A stretch of 64,000 nt of DNA from Neostapfia colusana (GCA_030760725.1 JASWHV010000012.1:39091652-39155651), one strand, 5' to 3'. Shown: positions 34,473 to 47,271, counted from the stretch's first letter. Program-made: numbers and translations. The notes: generated by a model not told the origin, from the sequence alone.

Positions 34473-37091
34473 TCACCCGTGCTGAGACGTCATGAACTCC
34501 TGGTAGTTTGAGTGAAGGAATTCCTCGCTCTCCCACGTCGCTTCGTCGGTGGTGTGGTTGCTACGGAGTATCTTGTAGAACCACAACGTTAGGCTACGTG
34601 TGGTCCGAGCCGTCTCATCAATAATTGGTACCGGATATTCATCATACGTCAAATCCGGTTGCAGCTCGCCGATATCTTCAGTGGGAACAGTAGCCGTATG
34701 CTTCAGACATTTTCGCAGTTGTGAAACATGGAAAATGTCGTGAACACCAGCAAGAGATGCCGGTGACTCCAGTCTATACGCCGCTGGCCCACACTTCTCG
34801 GTGATAGCATAGGGTCCAATGAATCGGGGAGCGAGTTTCACCTTCACGCGGACCGGTGCACACCTTTCATCGGAGATACACGGAGATACACGTGTTCCTC
34901 GACGTCAAAGTGCAATGGCCTACGCCTCTTATCAGCGTAGCTTTTCTGCCGCGATTGAGCGGCCTTCAAGTTGGCCTTAATCATCCGAACGCGCTCTTCG
35001 GCGTCGTTCACCACATCAACCCCGAATGTGACCCTTTCACCGGACTCGCACCAGTTCAATGGGGTGCGGCATTTACGACCGTAGAGAACTTCATATGGTG
35101 CCATCTTGATACTCGTCTGATAGCCGTTATTGTACGAGAATTCCGCTAATGGTAGACGATCATCCCAGGTTTTACCGTGGTGGATGGCACATGCTCTAAA
35201 CATGTCTTCTAGTACTTGGTTCACCCTCTCTGTTTGACCATCTGTCTGAGGGTGATAGGCGGAGCTTCTAATCAGCTTAGTACCCAAAGTAGCGTGCAAC
35301 TGCTCCCAAAAGCGAAACACAAATAATGCACCTCGATCTGAGACTATGGTCTTGGGTACCCCTTATAAGCATAGAATCTTCGCTATGTACAGCTCCGCAT
35401 ACTTGCCGGCATTGTAACATGTATGCACAGGAATGAAGTGAGCCGACTTGGTTAATCGGTCAACAATTACCAAAATGGAGTAATGCTTGTTGGAAGTGAG
35501 GGATAATCCCACAATGAAATCCATGATCACATCTTCCCATTTCCATGCTGGGATGTTCAGGGGTTGCAGGAGCCCTGATTTTCTCATATGATCAGCTTTC
35601 ACTGGTCTACACGTATCACACTCGGATACGTACTGCGCTACTTCCCGCTTCATCCGCGTCCACCAAAATTTCTTTTTCAAATCTTGGTACATTTTGTTGA
35701 TGCCCGGATGAATGGAGTATTTAGACAATTGAGCTTCATCAAGAATTTTCTTCCTCAGCTCCATGTTCCGGGGTATAACTATGCGGTCATTAAACCACAA
35801 CGTCCCCTCATCATCCTTCCGAAAACATTTGATTTCCCCGTTGTCTATACGTCTCCGGAGATGTGCCATGCCCTTATCAACTTTCTGAGTTGCAATGATG
35901 TCCTCCCTAATAGTAGGGATGAGAGCAAGGTTGTAGAGTGATCCATAAGGAACCAAGTACAAACTCGGCTCTTCCTCCTCCATCGGTGTAATGGTGAGGT
36001 TATGGACATGTGATTTCCGACTCAGCGCGTCGGCAACCACATTCGCCTTGCCGGGGTGGTAATGAATCTCAATTTCATAATCTTTGATTAGTTCTAACCA
36101 CCTCCTTTGCCTCATATTCAGCTCCTTCTGGGTGAAAATATACTTCAGGCTCTCGTGGTCTGTGTACAGATGCACCAAATTCCCCAGGAGATAGTGCCTC
36201 CACATCTTCAACGCCAGTACCACAGCAGCAAGCTCAAGATCATGAGTTGGGTAGTGCTGCTCATGGTTTCGAATTGGGCGTGAGCCATATACGACCACAC
36301 GTCCTTCCTGCATTAACACGCAGCCGAGCCCAATACCAGACGCATCACAATACACGTCGAAGGGCTTGGTTGTATCCGGTTGAACCAAGACCGGGGCTGT
36401 TGTGAGATGCTTCACTAATGCTTGGAACGCTTCTTCACACGCCGTGTTCCAAACATATTTTGTTTCCTTCTTCAGCAATTCTGTCATCAGCTTAGCAAGC
36501 TTGGAGAAGCTTGGAATGAATCTCCGATAGTATCCTGCTAAACCGAGGAAGCTTCTGACTTCATGGACTGAAGTGGGAGCTTTCCATTTCAGCACTTGCT
36601 CGATTTTTCTTGGGTCAACCGCAATGCCTTCCGCTGAGATGATATGTCCCAGAAACGACACTTGGGTGATCCAAAATTAACATTTGCTGAACTTGGCGTA
36701 GAGCTTGTGGTCTCGCGTCGTTGAAGAACGATTCTTAAGTATTCGGCGTGTTCTGCTTCTGTCTTGGAGTAAACCAAGATATCATCAATCAAGACCACCA
36801 CGAACTTGTCCAGCTCCGGCATGAACACCGAGTTCATGAGATACATGAAATGTGCTGGAGCATTGGTGAGACCGAAAGACATGACGAGATATTCATATAA
36901 GCCATATCTCATCGAGAAAGCCGTCTTCGGAATATCCTCCACCCGGATTTTTATTTGATGATAGCCAGAGCGAAGGTCCATCTTGGAGAGCACACTTGCA
37001 CCCACAAGCTGATCAAACAGGATGTCAAGGCGGGGCAGTGGGTATTTGTTCTTGATGGTGACGGCGTTGAGCGGCCGGTAGTCCACACACA
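34473..37091 (-). pseudogene. E1 pol remnant: RT, RNase H, integrase, chromodomain-like tail (broken)
   Basis: Read from 37091 down, RT begins at CVDYRPLNAVTIKNKYPLP and has the active site LIDDILVYSK. A one-base loss near 36715 shifts the frame, and a TAA follows at SKC-FWI (36680s). Another frame resumes at 36661 with LGHIISAEGIAVDP, RNase H (DVYCDASGIGLGCVLMQ, LYTDHESLKYIFTQK), the integrase zinc region (CDTC) and catalytic core (MDFIVGL). A stop at KILCL (35363) interrupts the core. The rest (SDRGALF, TDGQTERVNQ) lies at 34844-35320, then a frameshift at about 34850, and the tail (ATWESEE) to 34473. The upstream part is at 51388-51756; element A2 separates them. It is dead, with four or more lesions. 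Confidence 0.9.
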
Positions 37092-40000
37092 TGAGGGGGC
37101 CCGACCCTGATCACGGGGCCAATGCCGCCTCACCCTGGGATCGCATTGGGTGGTGCCGTGTTATGCGGCACCGAACAGCACACATATAAGGAACAATGTA
37201 TTACATAAATCAAAAGCGGAAGCTTACAAATTATTCTTTGTAAATAATTTACATAAAATAGCTACAGCGGAAGTCTATAACCAGCTCACGTTGAATAACT
37301 ACGAAGCACTCGAGAAGAGGTCCAGCCCGCGGACTCCTCTCGCTAGCAACACGAAGACATAGCAGCGGCTACGTTCTCCAAGTGTCACACGACTCGGGAG
37401 TTCCCGAGTCTCACCGGACAACCTTCAGTATAGCGTCGAAGTTTACCTGCAAAACCACTTATATAGCAAGAGTGAGCACAAGGGCTCAGCAAGACTTAAC
37501 CGTCTCTCCTAAGACATGAAACTCTAGATGAAAGTAACCTAAGACTTATGCCTATCATTTGCGAAAAGACTCGCCTACAAGTTCATCCTTAACTTTCAGA
37601 TGTTGCCATATTAGTAGTGACCTTGCGCCCAGCAACATTGGAACTCCACAATCAAACAAGAAATGCTTCATTCCAATGTTACTTGTCCCAAGGTGAAAAA
37701 TAACTTTTGTTTGCTCTATATCTACTTCAAACAAGGTTTTCATGCAATTTACAATTATCATAACAGCATTTAAAACTTTGCAAACTATTTCCACACAACT
37801 TGATTAACTATGTCACAACACAGGGAGCAAGAGGTAATCAATAACCGCGATGGACGGTGATTCGAATCAAACACTACCTGGATAACTCGACACATACGCC
37901 CGCCTCTGAAGACGCAACTCTGGCATCCTTCATTATGTCGTACGTGGCAACCTTTCTCAGGACACTAGATTGTAGAACCGGTCACGCCGTCTCGGGCTCA
38001 TAGGTCTAACGAGATTATGTGGTATGCCTCTACAACCCAGTGAACCTGGTACATCGGTTTCCTGATTCCCATATGTCAGTAAGCATCCGGTACACAACTC
38101 AATACCTGCTCCTGGGTGCCGCACACGCATCGGTCCTTAACCGACACAGGCAGAACTACTCGACCAAGACCTCGTCTTGTCGCTGCCTAACTATCCTGCC
38201 CGGTCTCATCTTTAGAAATGTAAACTTTAGTTCGCCTCTTTTTCCAGCTATACCCAGGTAATCCCGTCTATAACTCGCGAGTAGATTCCAACTACTCGTC
38301 TTCTACCGGATGCCCTAGTCTATTTAGCATGGCCTTATTCTACAGCGATGACACACTTTATCCCTTGACCACAGGGTTCATGTTTGGTTATGCAAGTGGA
38401 GTATCAAACCTCCTTGACCTAATGCACATACAAACTTTGACCAATAGTAGTGAACAAAGGGAAAACTTAAAAAACAACTTAAGTGCAAACCGGGGCTTGC
38501 CTTGGTTTTGCAGGTAGCTAAAGTCAGATAAATTTGAAGTTAGTTGCTGATGCTGACTTGAAGCTTAATCCCTGCCTTCTTGCTCCTTGATTCAATCTTC
38601 ACTCATCCACGTTTAACCACTACACGTTATGAATATGCATACATGTTTAATTATAAATCCTTTTGCTAACAAGTGCTAAAGACAAGTTTGAAACTGGAAC
38701 TTTGTTTAAGAATTTAAAATGACACTGGGGTGGTGGTTTAGGTTGGTGTCTGAGTTCTATCATCAAGTGAGAAGTGAGGTTCATCACTTGGGTGGGGGAT
38801 CAACTAATGATTGAACAGAACACTAATGATCCAGTGCCCCAATGGAGCTGGAAATTTTTCTTGGGAGTTCCCTGTCACAAGAAAGTCCTCTGGACCAAAA
38901 TTCAGAACATTTCACTGAGTGGATCACCCAGAACAATTCCCTAAGCATTTAGGCAAAAAGGAATTAATTCTGATTAAATTTGCGCTTTCATGCAAATTTA
39001 AGTGAACTATAATTTCATACATAGCTCAGGGAGTATGCATGAATTTTCCTAAGATTTTTGGAGCTAAGGAATGGCTAGAACTGAATTTCCAAGTTTTGGA
39101 AATCCTCTGAAAATGTTTCTGTATTTATTTGAATACAGAAACTTGGAATTAGAATTACCCTAACTAAATCAACTCCAAATGATCTGAAACTTTTACAGGA
39201 GTCTCCTAATATCCTAAAGAATATTCTGGCAAAATTTAGGGAATTTTGGATGAACCAAACTCCCTCTAAAATTCTTTTGCTGAAAAACTTTAAACAATTC
39301 TCCAGAATTTTCTATTGGTTTTCATGCAAATTGGGTTGCATATTTGATAGAGCCTTTCATCCAGAATCCAACCCAATTTGAATCACTAAATTTGGAGCTT
39401 CCTAGCAAAAGTTATGGGGTTCTAATGTTTGAACTAAATCTGGAATTCAAATTAAATCGAGAAATGTTCAAACTCTGCCTGTGGGTCCACCCTACACGTG
39501 TCAGCTGCTGGAATCACGCCACACGGGGCCACAGACTACTTCCCGCGCCACCACACCGGATCCCGGGGCCGCAGCGGATCAAAGATTTAAAATATCGCCA
39601 CTGACAGGTGGGACCAGCCGGTCGTCTTCAACCTCGGGCCGTTCTTTTTTTGCCGCGCCGCCCCCTCGCCGGAAGTTGATCGGGGCTCGCCGGAGTCGGC
39701 TTCCCGGCCGTCTCCCGGCTCGGTACTCGCCGCCTGGGGGTTTTCAGGGGCGAGCAACTCCTCTACGGGGTCAGCACAAGCTAACGGCGCTCGGAACTAG
39801 GTCGGCGACGTGCGCACCCTTCGGTGAAGCTTCGGCGCCGTGGTCCGAGCATCCTAGCCGGCCAAAGCTCGGGGAATTTGCTCTACAGCACCAGTGAAGG
39901 TCAGGCAAGCTCGGCATGGCCTCAAACTGGCTAGGAAATGGCGGCAACTCGGTTGTCACCGTGCGCCCGTGCGTTCCCGCCATAGCCGCTGATCGGAAAG

Positions 40001-41204
40001 CTTGGAATTCGTCGCTAACCCGAGGTTTCTAGCTAGGGTTGTGAAGGGGATCGGATCGCTAGCCAGTCTAGTTTATTTGTGCATGATTTGATGAGCTAAG
40101 AATGAACAACAAATAAGAATTTTGGGTTTTCATACCGGATCATCGGCCTGGGGCCGTCGGCGATATTTTCCCGAATTCTCGCTCGGTGGTTCACCGATTT
40201 GCTTGAGGTTTGGGGGTGAGCAGAAGGGTTCACCAGCGCGTCCGGAGGTGGCCTTGCTTGGGCGTGGAAGTGCCTGGATTAGGCTGTGCACGAGCTCCCC
40301 AACTCTCGGTGAAGTGGAATCGCTGCGGCGACGAGCCAATTTCGGGTCGGGGAGGCAGCAACTCGTGGGATGCTGTACTTAGGAAGTGGAGGACGAGCTC
40401 ACCGCGTGGTTTCTTGGCTTGGCTGGCCTCTGCACGCTCGGTTTCCTTCAGTTCCCGGTCGATCGCCCGAGGCGGCAGCATCCTCGGTCCTTTTGTTGTG
40501 CGAGGGCGGAAAGGCGGCCGAGGCGTCGGTGATGAAGCAAAAGCCCGCACGGGAGGAAGGGTAGGCGTCCAGGCAGCTCTCCAGTGTGCTGCTTCGGTGA
40601 AGAGGTGGCAACAGTGTGCGCTCGGTTCCGCCGGGAGCGACTTCGGCAGCTCGGGTGGAAACCAACACACCGAGGCAGACTTAAGCAGTAAGTCATCACC
40701 CTCCCTCTCTATGACAAGTGGGGCCCACCACTCCCCTCAGCACCAAAAGATCTCCAACTTTTAACACCTTGCAAATTCATCTGTGAGGGGTCCAAATTCA
40801 AAAGCCAATTTGCCATTTGACAATTTGTGCCACAGTTTCAAATTTAAATTCAAATTTGGATGGAATTCACAAGTTCCTTTGATATTCCTATCAAAGCACC
40901 TCCAAATTTGCTCCAAATTTGCCTCCTCACAATTTGAACCTGGAGAGTTTGAATATGCCCTCTGATCTTTGAGTTGGTCATTGCAAATACAACCTTTGAA
41001 ACAACAGTGTGAATTTTCTCTTTTGAACATGCCCTCCTTCTTTTTGATGTGCACCTCTTAATTCAAACTGAATTCAAAGTTTTATTGCACATGCCCACAC
41101 TTTCAAGAGGAACACAAAAGTTTTTGTAAGTCCCATTTCTTGCATATAAACTCAACTTTATTCATAGCTCAAGTTTTCTATTTACAAGTTTTGGGACTTT
41201 TACA
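37092..41204 (-). repeat. A2 3' LTR (left copy)
   Basis: It matches 47272-51382 closely. In sense it has GTGGGGCCCAC at 40718-40728, the GC-rich core (about 39480-40700), a CGTGTAG site before the exon-1-like part, a donor CAAG|GCAAGC, a stem-loop near 38278-38298, and an acceptor TTTTGCAG with exon 2 open only briefly. The exon-1 frame is closed, so the LTR ORF is not intact. Overlapping ORFs in the GC core (both strands) are not called. Confidence 0.93.
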
Positions 41205-41224
41205 TTCCCCCGCCCCTTAAAAAG

Positions 41225-41241
41225 AATCTCATCCCGAGATT
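41225..41241 (-). promoter_or_regulatory. Inverted repeat beside the A2 polypurine tract
   Basis: AATCTCA-TCC-CGAGATT: in the sense RNA the changed base makes a G-U pair, so the stem is kept. The position is the same as in A1, B and E1. Confidence 0.65.
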
Positions 41242-41259
41242 CATGATTAAGGACAACTA

Positions 41260-44200
41260 CTACATATAAGCCTCTAACAACTCCGGATGATTGCACTGCA
41301 AATACTCCTCGCTTTCCCATGTAGCTTCGTCGGACGTGTGATTTTCCCATAGCACCTTGAAAAATCGCAGCGTCCGGTTTCTGGTCTCGCGAGTCTTTTC
41401 ATCAATTATCCGGGTTGGTCGCTCAACATAAGTGAGGTCCGGCTTCAGCTCTGCTATGTCTCCCGTGAGAATCTCCGTTGGAACTTTCAAACACTTCCGC
41501 AACTGGGACATGTGGAAGACGTTATGCACTCCGGCTAAGGCTGCCGGCATCTCAAAACGGTATGCCACGGGTCCACATCTTTCAATGATGATGAAGGGGC
41601 CGATAAAACGCGGAGCTAATTTTCCTTTCACTCCGAATCGGTGAATGCCCTTCATAGGAGATACACGGAGATACACGTGGTCCCCAACTTGAAATTCCAG
41701 AGGACGACGCCTCTTATCCGCATAGCTCTTTTGTCTTGACTGAGCGGCTTTAAGATTTTCCTGAATAAGCCTCACCCGCTCTTCTGCTTCATTTACGAGA
41801 TCAATCCCGTAAATAACTCTCTCGCCGGATTCACACCAGTTCAAGGGTGTGCGGCACTTCCGGCCGTAGAGAGCTTCATAAGGCGCCATTTTGATACTTG
41901 ATTGATACCCGTTGTTATATGAGAACTCTGCCAATGGTAAGTGATCATCCCAGCTCTTACCGTGATGAATGGCACATGCTCTCAGCATATCTTCAAGTAT
42001 TTGATTCACCCTCTCAGTTTGCCCATCGGTTTGAGGGTGATACGCGGAGCTTCGAATCAGCTTAGTTCCCAAGGATGTGTGTAGCTGCTCCCAGAAACGA
42101 GCAACAAACAACGCGCCTCGATCAGAGATGATCGTCCGGGGAACTCCATGTAGGCACAAGATCCGTGCTATGTATAACTCCTCATACTGCTTGACGGTGT
42201 ATCTGGTATGCACGGGTATGAAGCGTGCCGATTTGGTCAACCGTTCTACGATTACCGAAATTGAGTCATGTTGGTGGGAGGTCATCGGCAACCCAACGAT
42301 GAAATCCATACTCAAGTCTTCCCACTTCCATGCCGGTATTTGTAGCGGTTGCAGAAGGCCCGACTTCTTTACGTGGTCGGCTTTAATTCTTCGACACGTA
42401 TCACATTCTGAAACGTATTTTGCAACTTCACGTTTCATACGTGTCCACCAAAACTTCTTCCGGAGGTCTTGGTACATTTTATTGCTGCCTGGGTGAATAG
42501 AAAATTTGGATAAGTGAGCCTCATCCAAAATTTTCTTTCGCAGCCTCATATCACGGGGTACGACTATCCGGTCCCTGAACCATAAGGTATCTTCATCATC
42601 CAACCGGAAACATTTCATCTCCCCGTTCTTCAACCTCCTTTTTATATGAGCCATGCCCTTGTCTTTCCTTTGAGCTTCCATAACCTCCTCTCTTATTGCG
42701 GGTATGAGATCTAGATTATGCAGAGCTCCATATGGAACCAAGTAGAGACTTGGTTCTTCCTCTTCTATCGGCGTGATGGTTAGGTTATGGATATGAGACT
42801 TCCGACTGAGTGTATCGACAACCACATTTGCCTTGCCCGGATGATAATGAATTTCAATTTCATAGTCCTTGATCAGCTCCAACCATCGCCGTTGTCGCAT
42901 ATTCAACTCCTTTTGAGTGAATATGTACTTCAAGCTTTTGTGGTCGGTGTAGAGATGAACCAGATTTCCCAATAGGTAATGTCTCCACATCTTCAAAGCT
43001 AACACCACGGCATCAAGCTCGAGATCATGAGTTGGATAATGTTGCTCATGATTCCATAATTGTCGTGATCCATAAGCGACCACGCGTCCTCCTTGCATGA
43101 GTACACAACCAAGTCCGGTGCCGGACGCATCACAATAAATATCAAATGGCTTGGTTGTATCCGGCTGAGCTAGAACTGGGGCTGTTGTGAGGTGTTTCAC
43201 CAACGCTTGAAAAGCTTCCTCACATGGCTTGCTCCAATCATATTTGATGCCCTTCTTCAGTAGCTCCGTCATAGGTTTGGAGATTTTTGAGAAGCTCGGG
43301 ATGAACCTCCGATAATACCCCGCCAAACCCAAGAAGCTACGAACTTCATGGACTGATGTTGGAGACTTCCATTTCAGCACTTGATCAATCTTGCTTGGAT
43401 CAACAGCAATGCCTTCCGCTGAAATAGTATGTCCAAGAAACGACACTTGGTTGATCCAGAATTCACATTTACTAAACTTTGCATAGAGCTTGTGATCTCT
43501 CAGGCGTTGAAGCACGATATGCAAATGTTTAGCGTGTTCCTCTTTAGATTTGGAATAGACCAAGATGTCGTCGATGAATACCACGACGAACTGATCCAGC
43601 TCCGGCATGAACACCGAGTTCATAAGATACATAAAGTGAGCCGGTGCATTGGTCAACCCAAATGACATGACAAGATATTCATAGAGCCCATATCTTGTCG
43701 AGAATGCTGTTTTCGGGACATCTTCCGCTCGAATCTTAATTTGATGATATCCCGACCTTAAGTCCATCTTGGAGAAGACTTTAGCACCCACTAGTTGATC
43801 GAAGAGAATATCAATTCTTGGTAGTGGATACTTGTTCTTGATGGTCACAGCATTTAAAGGACGATAATCGACGCATAGCCTCAGCGTCTCATCCTTCTTC
43901 TTCACAAATAAAGCTGAGCAACCCCACGGTGATGAACTTGGACGAATGAACCCCTTGTCCATCAGATCCGTGAGTTGCTCCTTCAATTCTGCTAACTCAC
44001 TCGGAGCCATTTTGTATGGTCTCCGAGAGATCGGCGTGGTTCCCGGTATCAACTCTATTTTGAACGCCACCTCGCGCTCAGGTGGTAGACCTGGAAGATC
44101 TTCGGGAAACACGTCCGGATATTCACGGACTACCGGAATGTCTTCTAACTTGCAAGCCTCGGCATTGCATACTTCCGGGTCTTTGGAACCCGCTTCGCCG

Positions 44201-45750
44201 AGATACAATGGTTGACGTCCGTGAAGTGGAGAGTCCAAGTGAACGCTCCTATTCTCGATGTCCAGAACAGCCTTATGGAAGGTCAACCATGATATTCCCA
44301 ATATGGCATTGATTCCTTGGTCTTCGAGAATGATGAGGGTGGTAGGATAAATATTTCCACCCAAACAAAGTGGTGCTCGTGAAACGACTTCATTAGTGGA
44401 TATGTCTCCACCTGGCGAATGAATAAGGTATGAACCTTTGGTGATAGTGGTGGATATCTGGTCCCGGATTACCGTTGCCCGGCTAATGAAGTTATGTGTT
44501 GCACCAGAGTCGAATAAAATGACAACCGGCTTGTCATTTAAGGTGAACCTGGCAGCAAGAACAGGTCCTCCCTTTGGCAGATCATCGACTGACACATAAT
44601 TGACCGTTCCCACTTTGGACATAGCTTTTCTTTGCTGCCCAAGATCGCTCTGTGGAACTGGACCAGCAGACACATTGTTACTGCTCGGTTCAGTTGCTTC
44701 ATTGACATTGAGCTCATTGTCAACGTGAAGTGGGACAGCACTAGGTTCAACTGAGAAATTACCATGTTCATCTTCAACCTCTTGAGGGTAATAATATTCT
44801 AGTGCACCTTGTTGATACTGAGGTGCATAAGAAACAATTTGCTGCTGTGGTGGAGGTGAATAAGACCTCTGTGGAGTAGAAGAGTCGTCACACTCCCAGA
44901 ATGATTGCACCTCTTGTGGAATCTCTCGACCGGAAGGTGAACGGAATACCAACCGATACTTCTGAGGTAGACGATTGTCTTCATCTTGTGATGAGTCCCT
45001 CTCCCTCTTTTCTTTGAGGTCAAGGTTGGAATAATATTCTTGAGCAATAGCACAGCTCACGAACTCATCAAAATTCTCTTGGCTAACTTGAGCCAATTCA
45101 CATCGCAGCCTAGCGGTCAGCCCTCGATAAAAATGATAACCCCTCATGGATGGTGATTTCACATAGTCAGGGACATATTGAGCTAAGCGATTGAATTCCT
45201 TCGCATACTCAATAACGCTCATGTCCCCTTGCTTCAGACTCCAGAATTGATCCAGACTGGTTTGCATTATGCCCGCAGGAATGAAACGAGCACGAAATGC
45301 AGCCTGGAACACCACCCATGTGACACGATGCCCTGCTGGTTGGACAGCAAGGTACTCTGCCCTACATGCCCCAGCAAAGCCGTGAAGCTGCTGAGCGGCA
45401 TATGGAGTCTTCGAGAATTCATCACACTGGATCATCCCGAACTTGGACTCAATGACACGTAACCAGTGGTTTGCTTCACAATGGTCAGCCGCCTCGGAGA
45501 ATACCGGCGGTTGTGTCGCCAAGAAATCCAGATACGTGCTCTGGGTTGGCATGTGATGTTGAGCTTCTCGATCTATGCCTTGTTGAACTAGATTTTGGAG
45601 AGTTTCATTCATTTTGGCCATAATTTCCGCCAATCCGTTTGGCGATGGCTCTTGTGATGAAGTCGAGTCATTCCCACCTCGACTTGAACCTCCAAGCTCC
45701 ATTTGAGAATGTGTACATACCATACTGCACGAAACAAAATTTTGAGTCAA
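41260..45750 (-). CDS. A2 Gag-Pol polyprotein, 1,496 residues, intact
   Basis: One open frame gives Gag, protease, reverse transcriptase, RNase H, integrase and a chromodomain-like tail, the order of chromoviruses. The Gag core is at residues about 75-280 (PPVFSEAADHCEAN, HFYRGL). A Gln/Pro- and acid-rich linker of about 120 residues follows, containing no CX2CX4HX4C zinc knuckle, unlike family E. The protease Asp is D414 in FDSGATH. The RT active site is FIDDILVY with D727/D728. RNase H has YCDASG, THDLEL and LYTDHKSL. Integrase has an HPG..CDTC zinc region, MDFIVGL, ISDRG and TDGQTERVNQ. The tail (residues about 1440-1496) has ATWESEEYL, probably directing integration to particular chromatin. 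A start at M10 (MVCTHSQ) may be the true one, because the E polyprotein begins there. The usual VDRLTK reads VERLTK; this Asp is conserved but not part of the DDE triad. Confidence 0.95.
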   Translation of the reverse strand: MTQNFVSCSMVCTHSQMELGGSSRGGNDSTSSQEPSPNGLAEIMAKMNETLQNLVQQGIDREAQHHMPTQSTYLDFLATQPPVFSEAADHCEANHWLRVIESKFGMIQCDEFSKTPYAAQQLHGFAGACRAEYLAVQPAGHRVTWVVFQAAFRARFIPAGIMQTSLDQFWSLKQGDMSVIEYAKEFNRLAQYVPDYVKSPSMRGYHFYRGLTARLRCELAQVSQENFDEFVSCAIAQEYYSNLDLKEKRERDSSQDEDNRLPQKYRLVFRSPSGREIPQEVQSFWECDDSSTPQRSYSPPPQQQIVSYAPQYQQGALEYYYPQEVEDEHGNFSVEPSAVPLHVDNELNVNEATEPSSNNVSAGPVPQSDLGQQRKAMSKVGTVNYVSVDDLPKGGPVLAARFTLNDKPVVILFDSGATHNFISRATVIRDQISTTITKGSYLIHSPGGDISTNEVVSRAPLCLGGNIYPTTLIILEDQGINAILGISWLTFHKAVLDIENRSVHLDSPLHGRQPLYLGEAGSKDPEVCNAEACKLEDIPVVREYPDVFPEDLPGLPPEREVAFKIELIPGTTPISRRPYKMAPSELAELKEQLTDLMDKGFIRPSSSPWGCSALFVKKKDETLRLCVDYRPLNAVTIKNKYPLPRIDILFDQLVGAKVFSKMDLRSGYHQIKIRAEDVPKTAFSTRYGLYEYLVMSFGLTNAPAHFMYLMNSVFMPELDQFVVVFIDDILVYSKSKEEHAKHLHIVLQRLRDHKLYAKFSKCEFWINQVSFLGHTISAEGIAVDPSKIDQVLKWKSPTSVHEVRSFLGLAGYYRRFIPSFSKISKPMTELLKKGIKYDWSKPCEEAFQALVKHLTTAPVLAQPDTTKPFDIYCDASGTGLGCVLMQGGRVVAYGSRQLWNHEQHYPTHDLELDAVVLALKMWRHYLLGNLVHLYTDHKSLKYIFTQKELNMRQRRWLELIKDYEIEIHYHPGKANVVVDTLSRKSHIHNLTITPIEEEEPSLYLVPYGALHNLDLIPAIREEVMEAQRKDKGMAHIKRRLKNGEMKCFRLDDEDTLWFRDRIVVPRDMRLRKKILDEAHLSKFSIHPGSNKMYQDLRKKFWWTRMKREVAKYVSECDTCRRIKADHVKKSGLLQPLQIPAWKWEDLSMDFIVGLPMTSHQHDSISVIVERLTKSARFIPVHTRYTVKQYEELYIARILCLHGVPRTIISDRGALFVARFWEQLHTSLGTKLIRSSAYHPQTDGQTERVNQILEDMLRACAIHHGKSWDDHLPLAEFSYNNGYQSSIKMAPYEALYGRKCRTPLNWCESGERVIYGIDLVNEAEERVRLIQENLKAAQSRQKSYADKRRRPLEFQVGDHVYLRVSPMKGIHRFGVKGKLAPRFIGPFIIIERCGPVAYRFEMPAALAGVHNVFHMSQLRKCLKVPTEILTGDIAELKPDLTYVERPTRIIDEKTRETRNRTLRFFKVLWENHTSDEATWESEEYLQCNHPELLEAYM

Positions 45751-47271
45751 TCAAAATTCTATCTCAGTAGTAAGTAAAGATAAGTAAAACATGAACATGT
45801 CATGAACTTTATGAAAGCATAACCACATTCATGTTTAAACAAATCTTATGTACGCTAAGCTAATCAGCGGGACTACCCTGACCAGCTCACACAAACTCCA
45901 AATTTTACTCAAGTTATCAACAGATTCTTGACTTGAGTGCAATACCAAAGTTTTAGTAAACTTCAGTAGCTTTCCAACAAGTACTTATGTGCTCCTTAAG
46001 GATTTTTCTACAGGAAGTTATGGCTTAAAAACAGAAAGGTCCAGAGATGTTTTTGCTACTGTCCTGGTTCTGAACAGTTTTCCTTCAACTGGACTTTTCA
46101 CCAACTTAAAATGTGATTTTGCTCTGGAGGTCTACAAAGAAATTGTAGAGCACTTGAAAATCTTTCCAGAACTGTATCATACACCTTAATTGGTTAAAGC
46201 TACTCAGAGTTATGCTCTGTCAAAGTCCAGCAAGAATTCCTGCCAGAAACAGAGCACTCTGTTTTTGAAAACTTTGACACCTAGTTATACTCTCATTTGA
46301 ATCTTAGCTCAAAATAAGAGTTCAATAACTAATATTTGTTTCAAACTTCCATTTTTAGTTGAAATTAGCTCATGAATCATTTCTTCATAGGGAAGAGGTT
46401 TATATGTTTAGTACGGTGTCGATGCACCGTAAGAATCATGTCGGTACTACGTAGCCTCACCAAAGGAAAAATCCTACCCGGATTATACCGGCATATACAT
46501 ATTATCAGTGGCACTAAGACGGTCTCTCGCACACGTGTACTACACGGGATAAGTACGTGGTTAGTATCTGCAGAACAACACGCAATAGTGGTGCACTCAA
46601 AGTTTTTCTCATTTCAGGCAGTTCTATAATTAAAAGTAAATACAAACGCCCGTATCATTGCCATATGGCCGTCCTTGAGTTACGCCACGTCTCAAGGTAC
46701 GTGATCGTGTTTCAACACCACACGACGGGGAATCCGAGTATGTCATGAACGGGTCGTCACGGTTGGGAATGTTATCAACCCAACGGATATCACCTACTGC
46801 CCTGCAGGGCACGCCGATGGCAAGCGCTGCGTATGTCCTCCTGGGCTACTTCCAGACGAACACACTATCGCGTTACTGACCACGCGATGGGGTCTCCACT
46901 TACTTGCCTAATGCACGCTAGGGATCAGCGTTTCATATGAACTCAGGAACATGAAGAGTCCAAGAGTTTCATATTAACATCTCACACCAAGCTGTGAGAT
47001 CTAACCCTGAACCACTTTCCTCGTCAGGGGAGCTAACCGAAATTGAACCGCTTTCGGTGGCGTTCCTTACCATGCTTACCAGAACGTAGGTGCATCGTTA
47101 CATAATGAAACTTCAGAATCAAAACTCATATGTTAGTCTTGCCACTTTAAGTAACTACACTACTATAGTCCTTATGTGGGCCTAATATCGTTTCCTCACC
47201 GTATCCTAAGTTTTTGTCGTAATACGATCCTTATTCCGTGCGCTATTACCAATGCGGCTCTGATACCACGC
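45751..47271 (-). mobile_element. A2 leader with primer-binding site and hairpin
   Basis: This is a non-coding leader of about 1.5 kb. It has the hairpin ATCTCACA-CCAAGC-TGTGAGAT at 46979-47000 and the complement of TGGTATCAGAGC at 47257-47268. It is highly similar to the A1 leader, and its distal part is similar to the E leader. No credible gene is seen. Confidence 0.8.

Noticed and set aside
40210..40764. Long overlapping ORFs on both strands in the GC-rich LTR cores (for example 40210-40764 plus, 40230-40670 minus, and the equivalents at 50388-50942)
   Set aside because: GC-rich sequence has few stops, several frames are open at once on both strands, and the frames are not kept between LTR families. 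They are repeated because the LTR is repeated.
42077..42496. Plus-strand ORFs inside the A2 Gag-Pol region
   Set aside because: They are antisense shadows of the 1,496-residue polyprotein, whose domains and catalytic motifs are clear.
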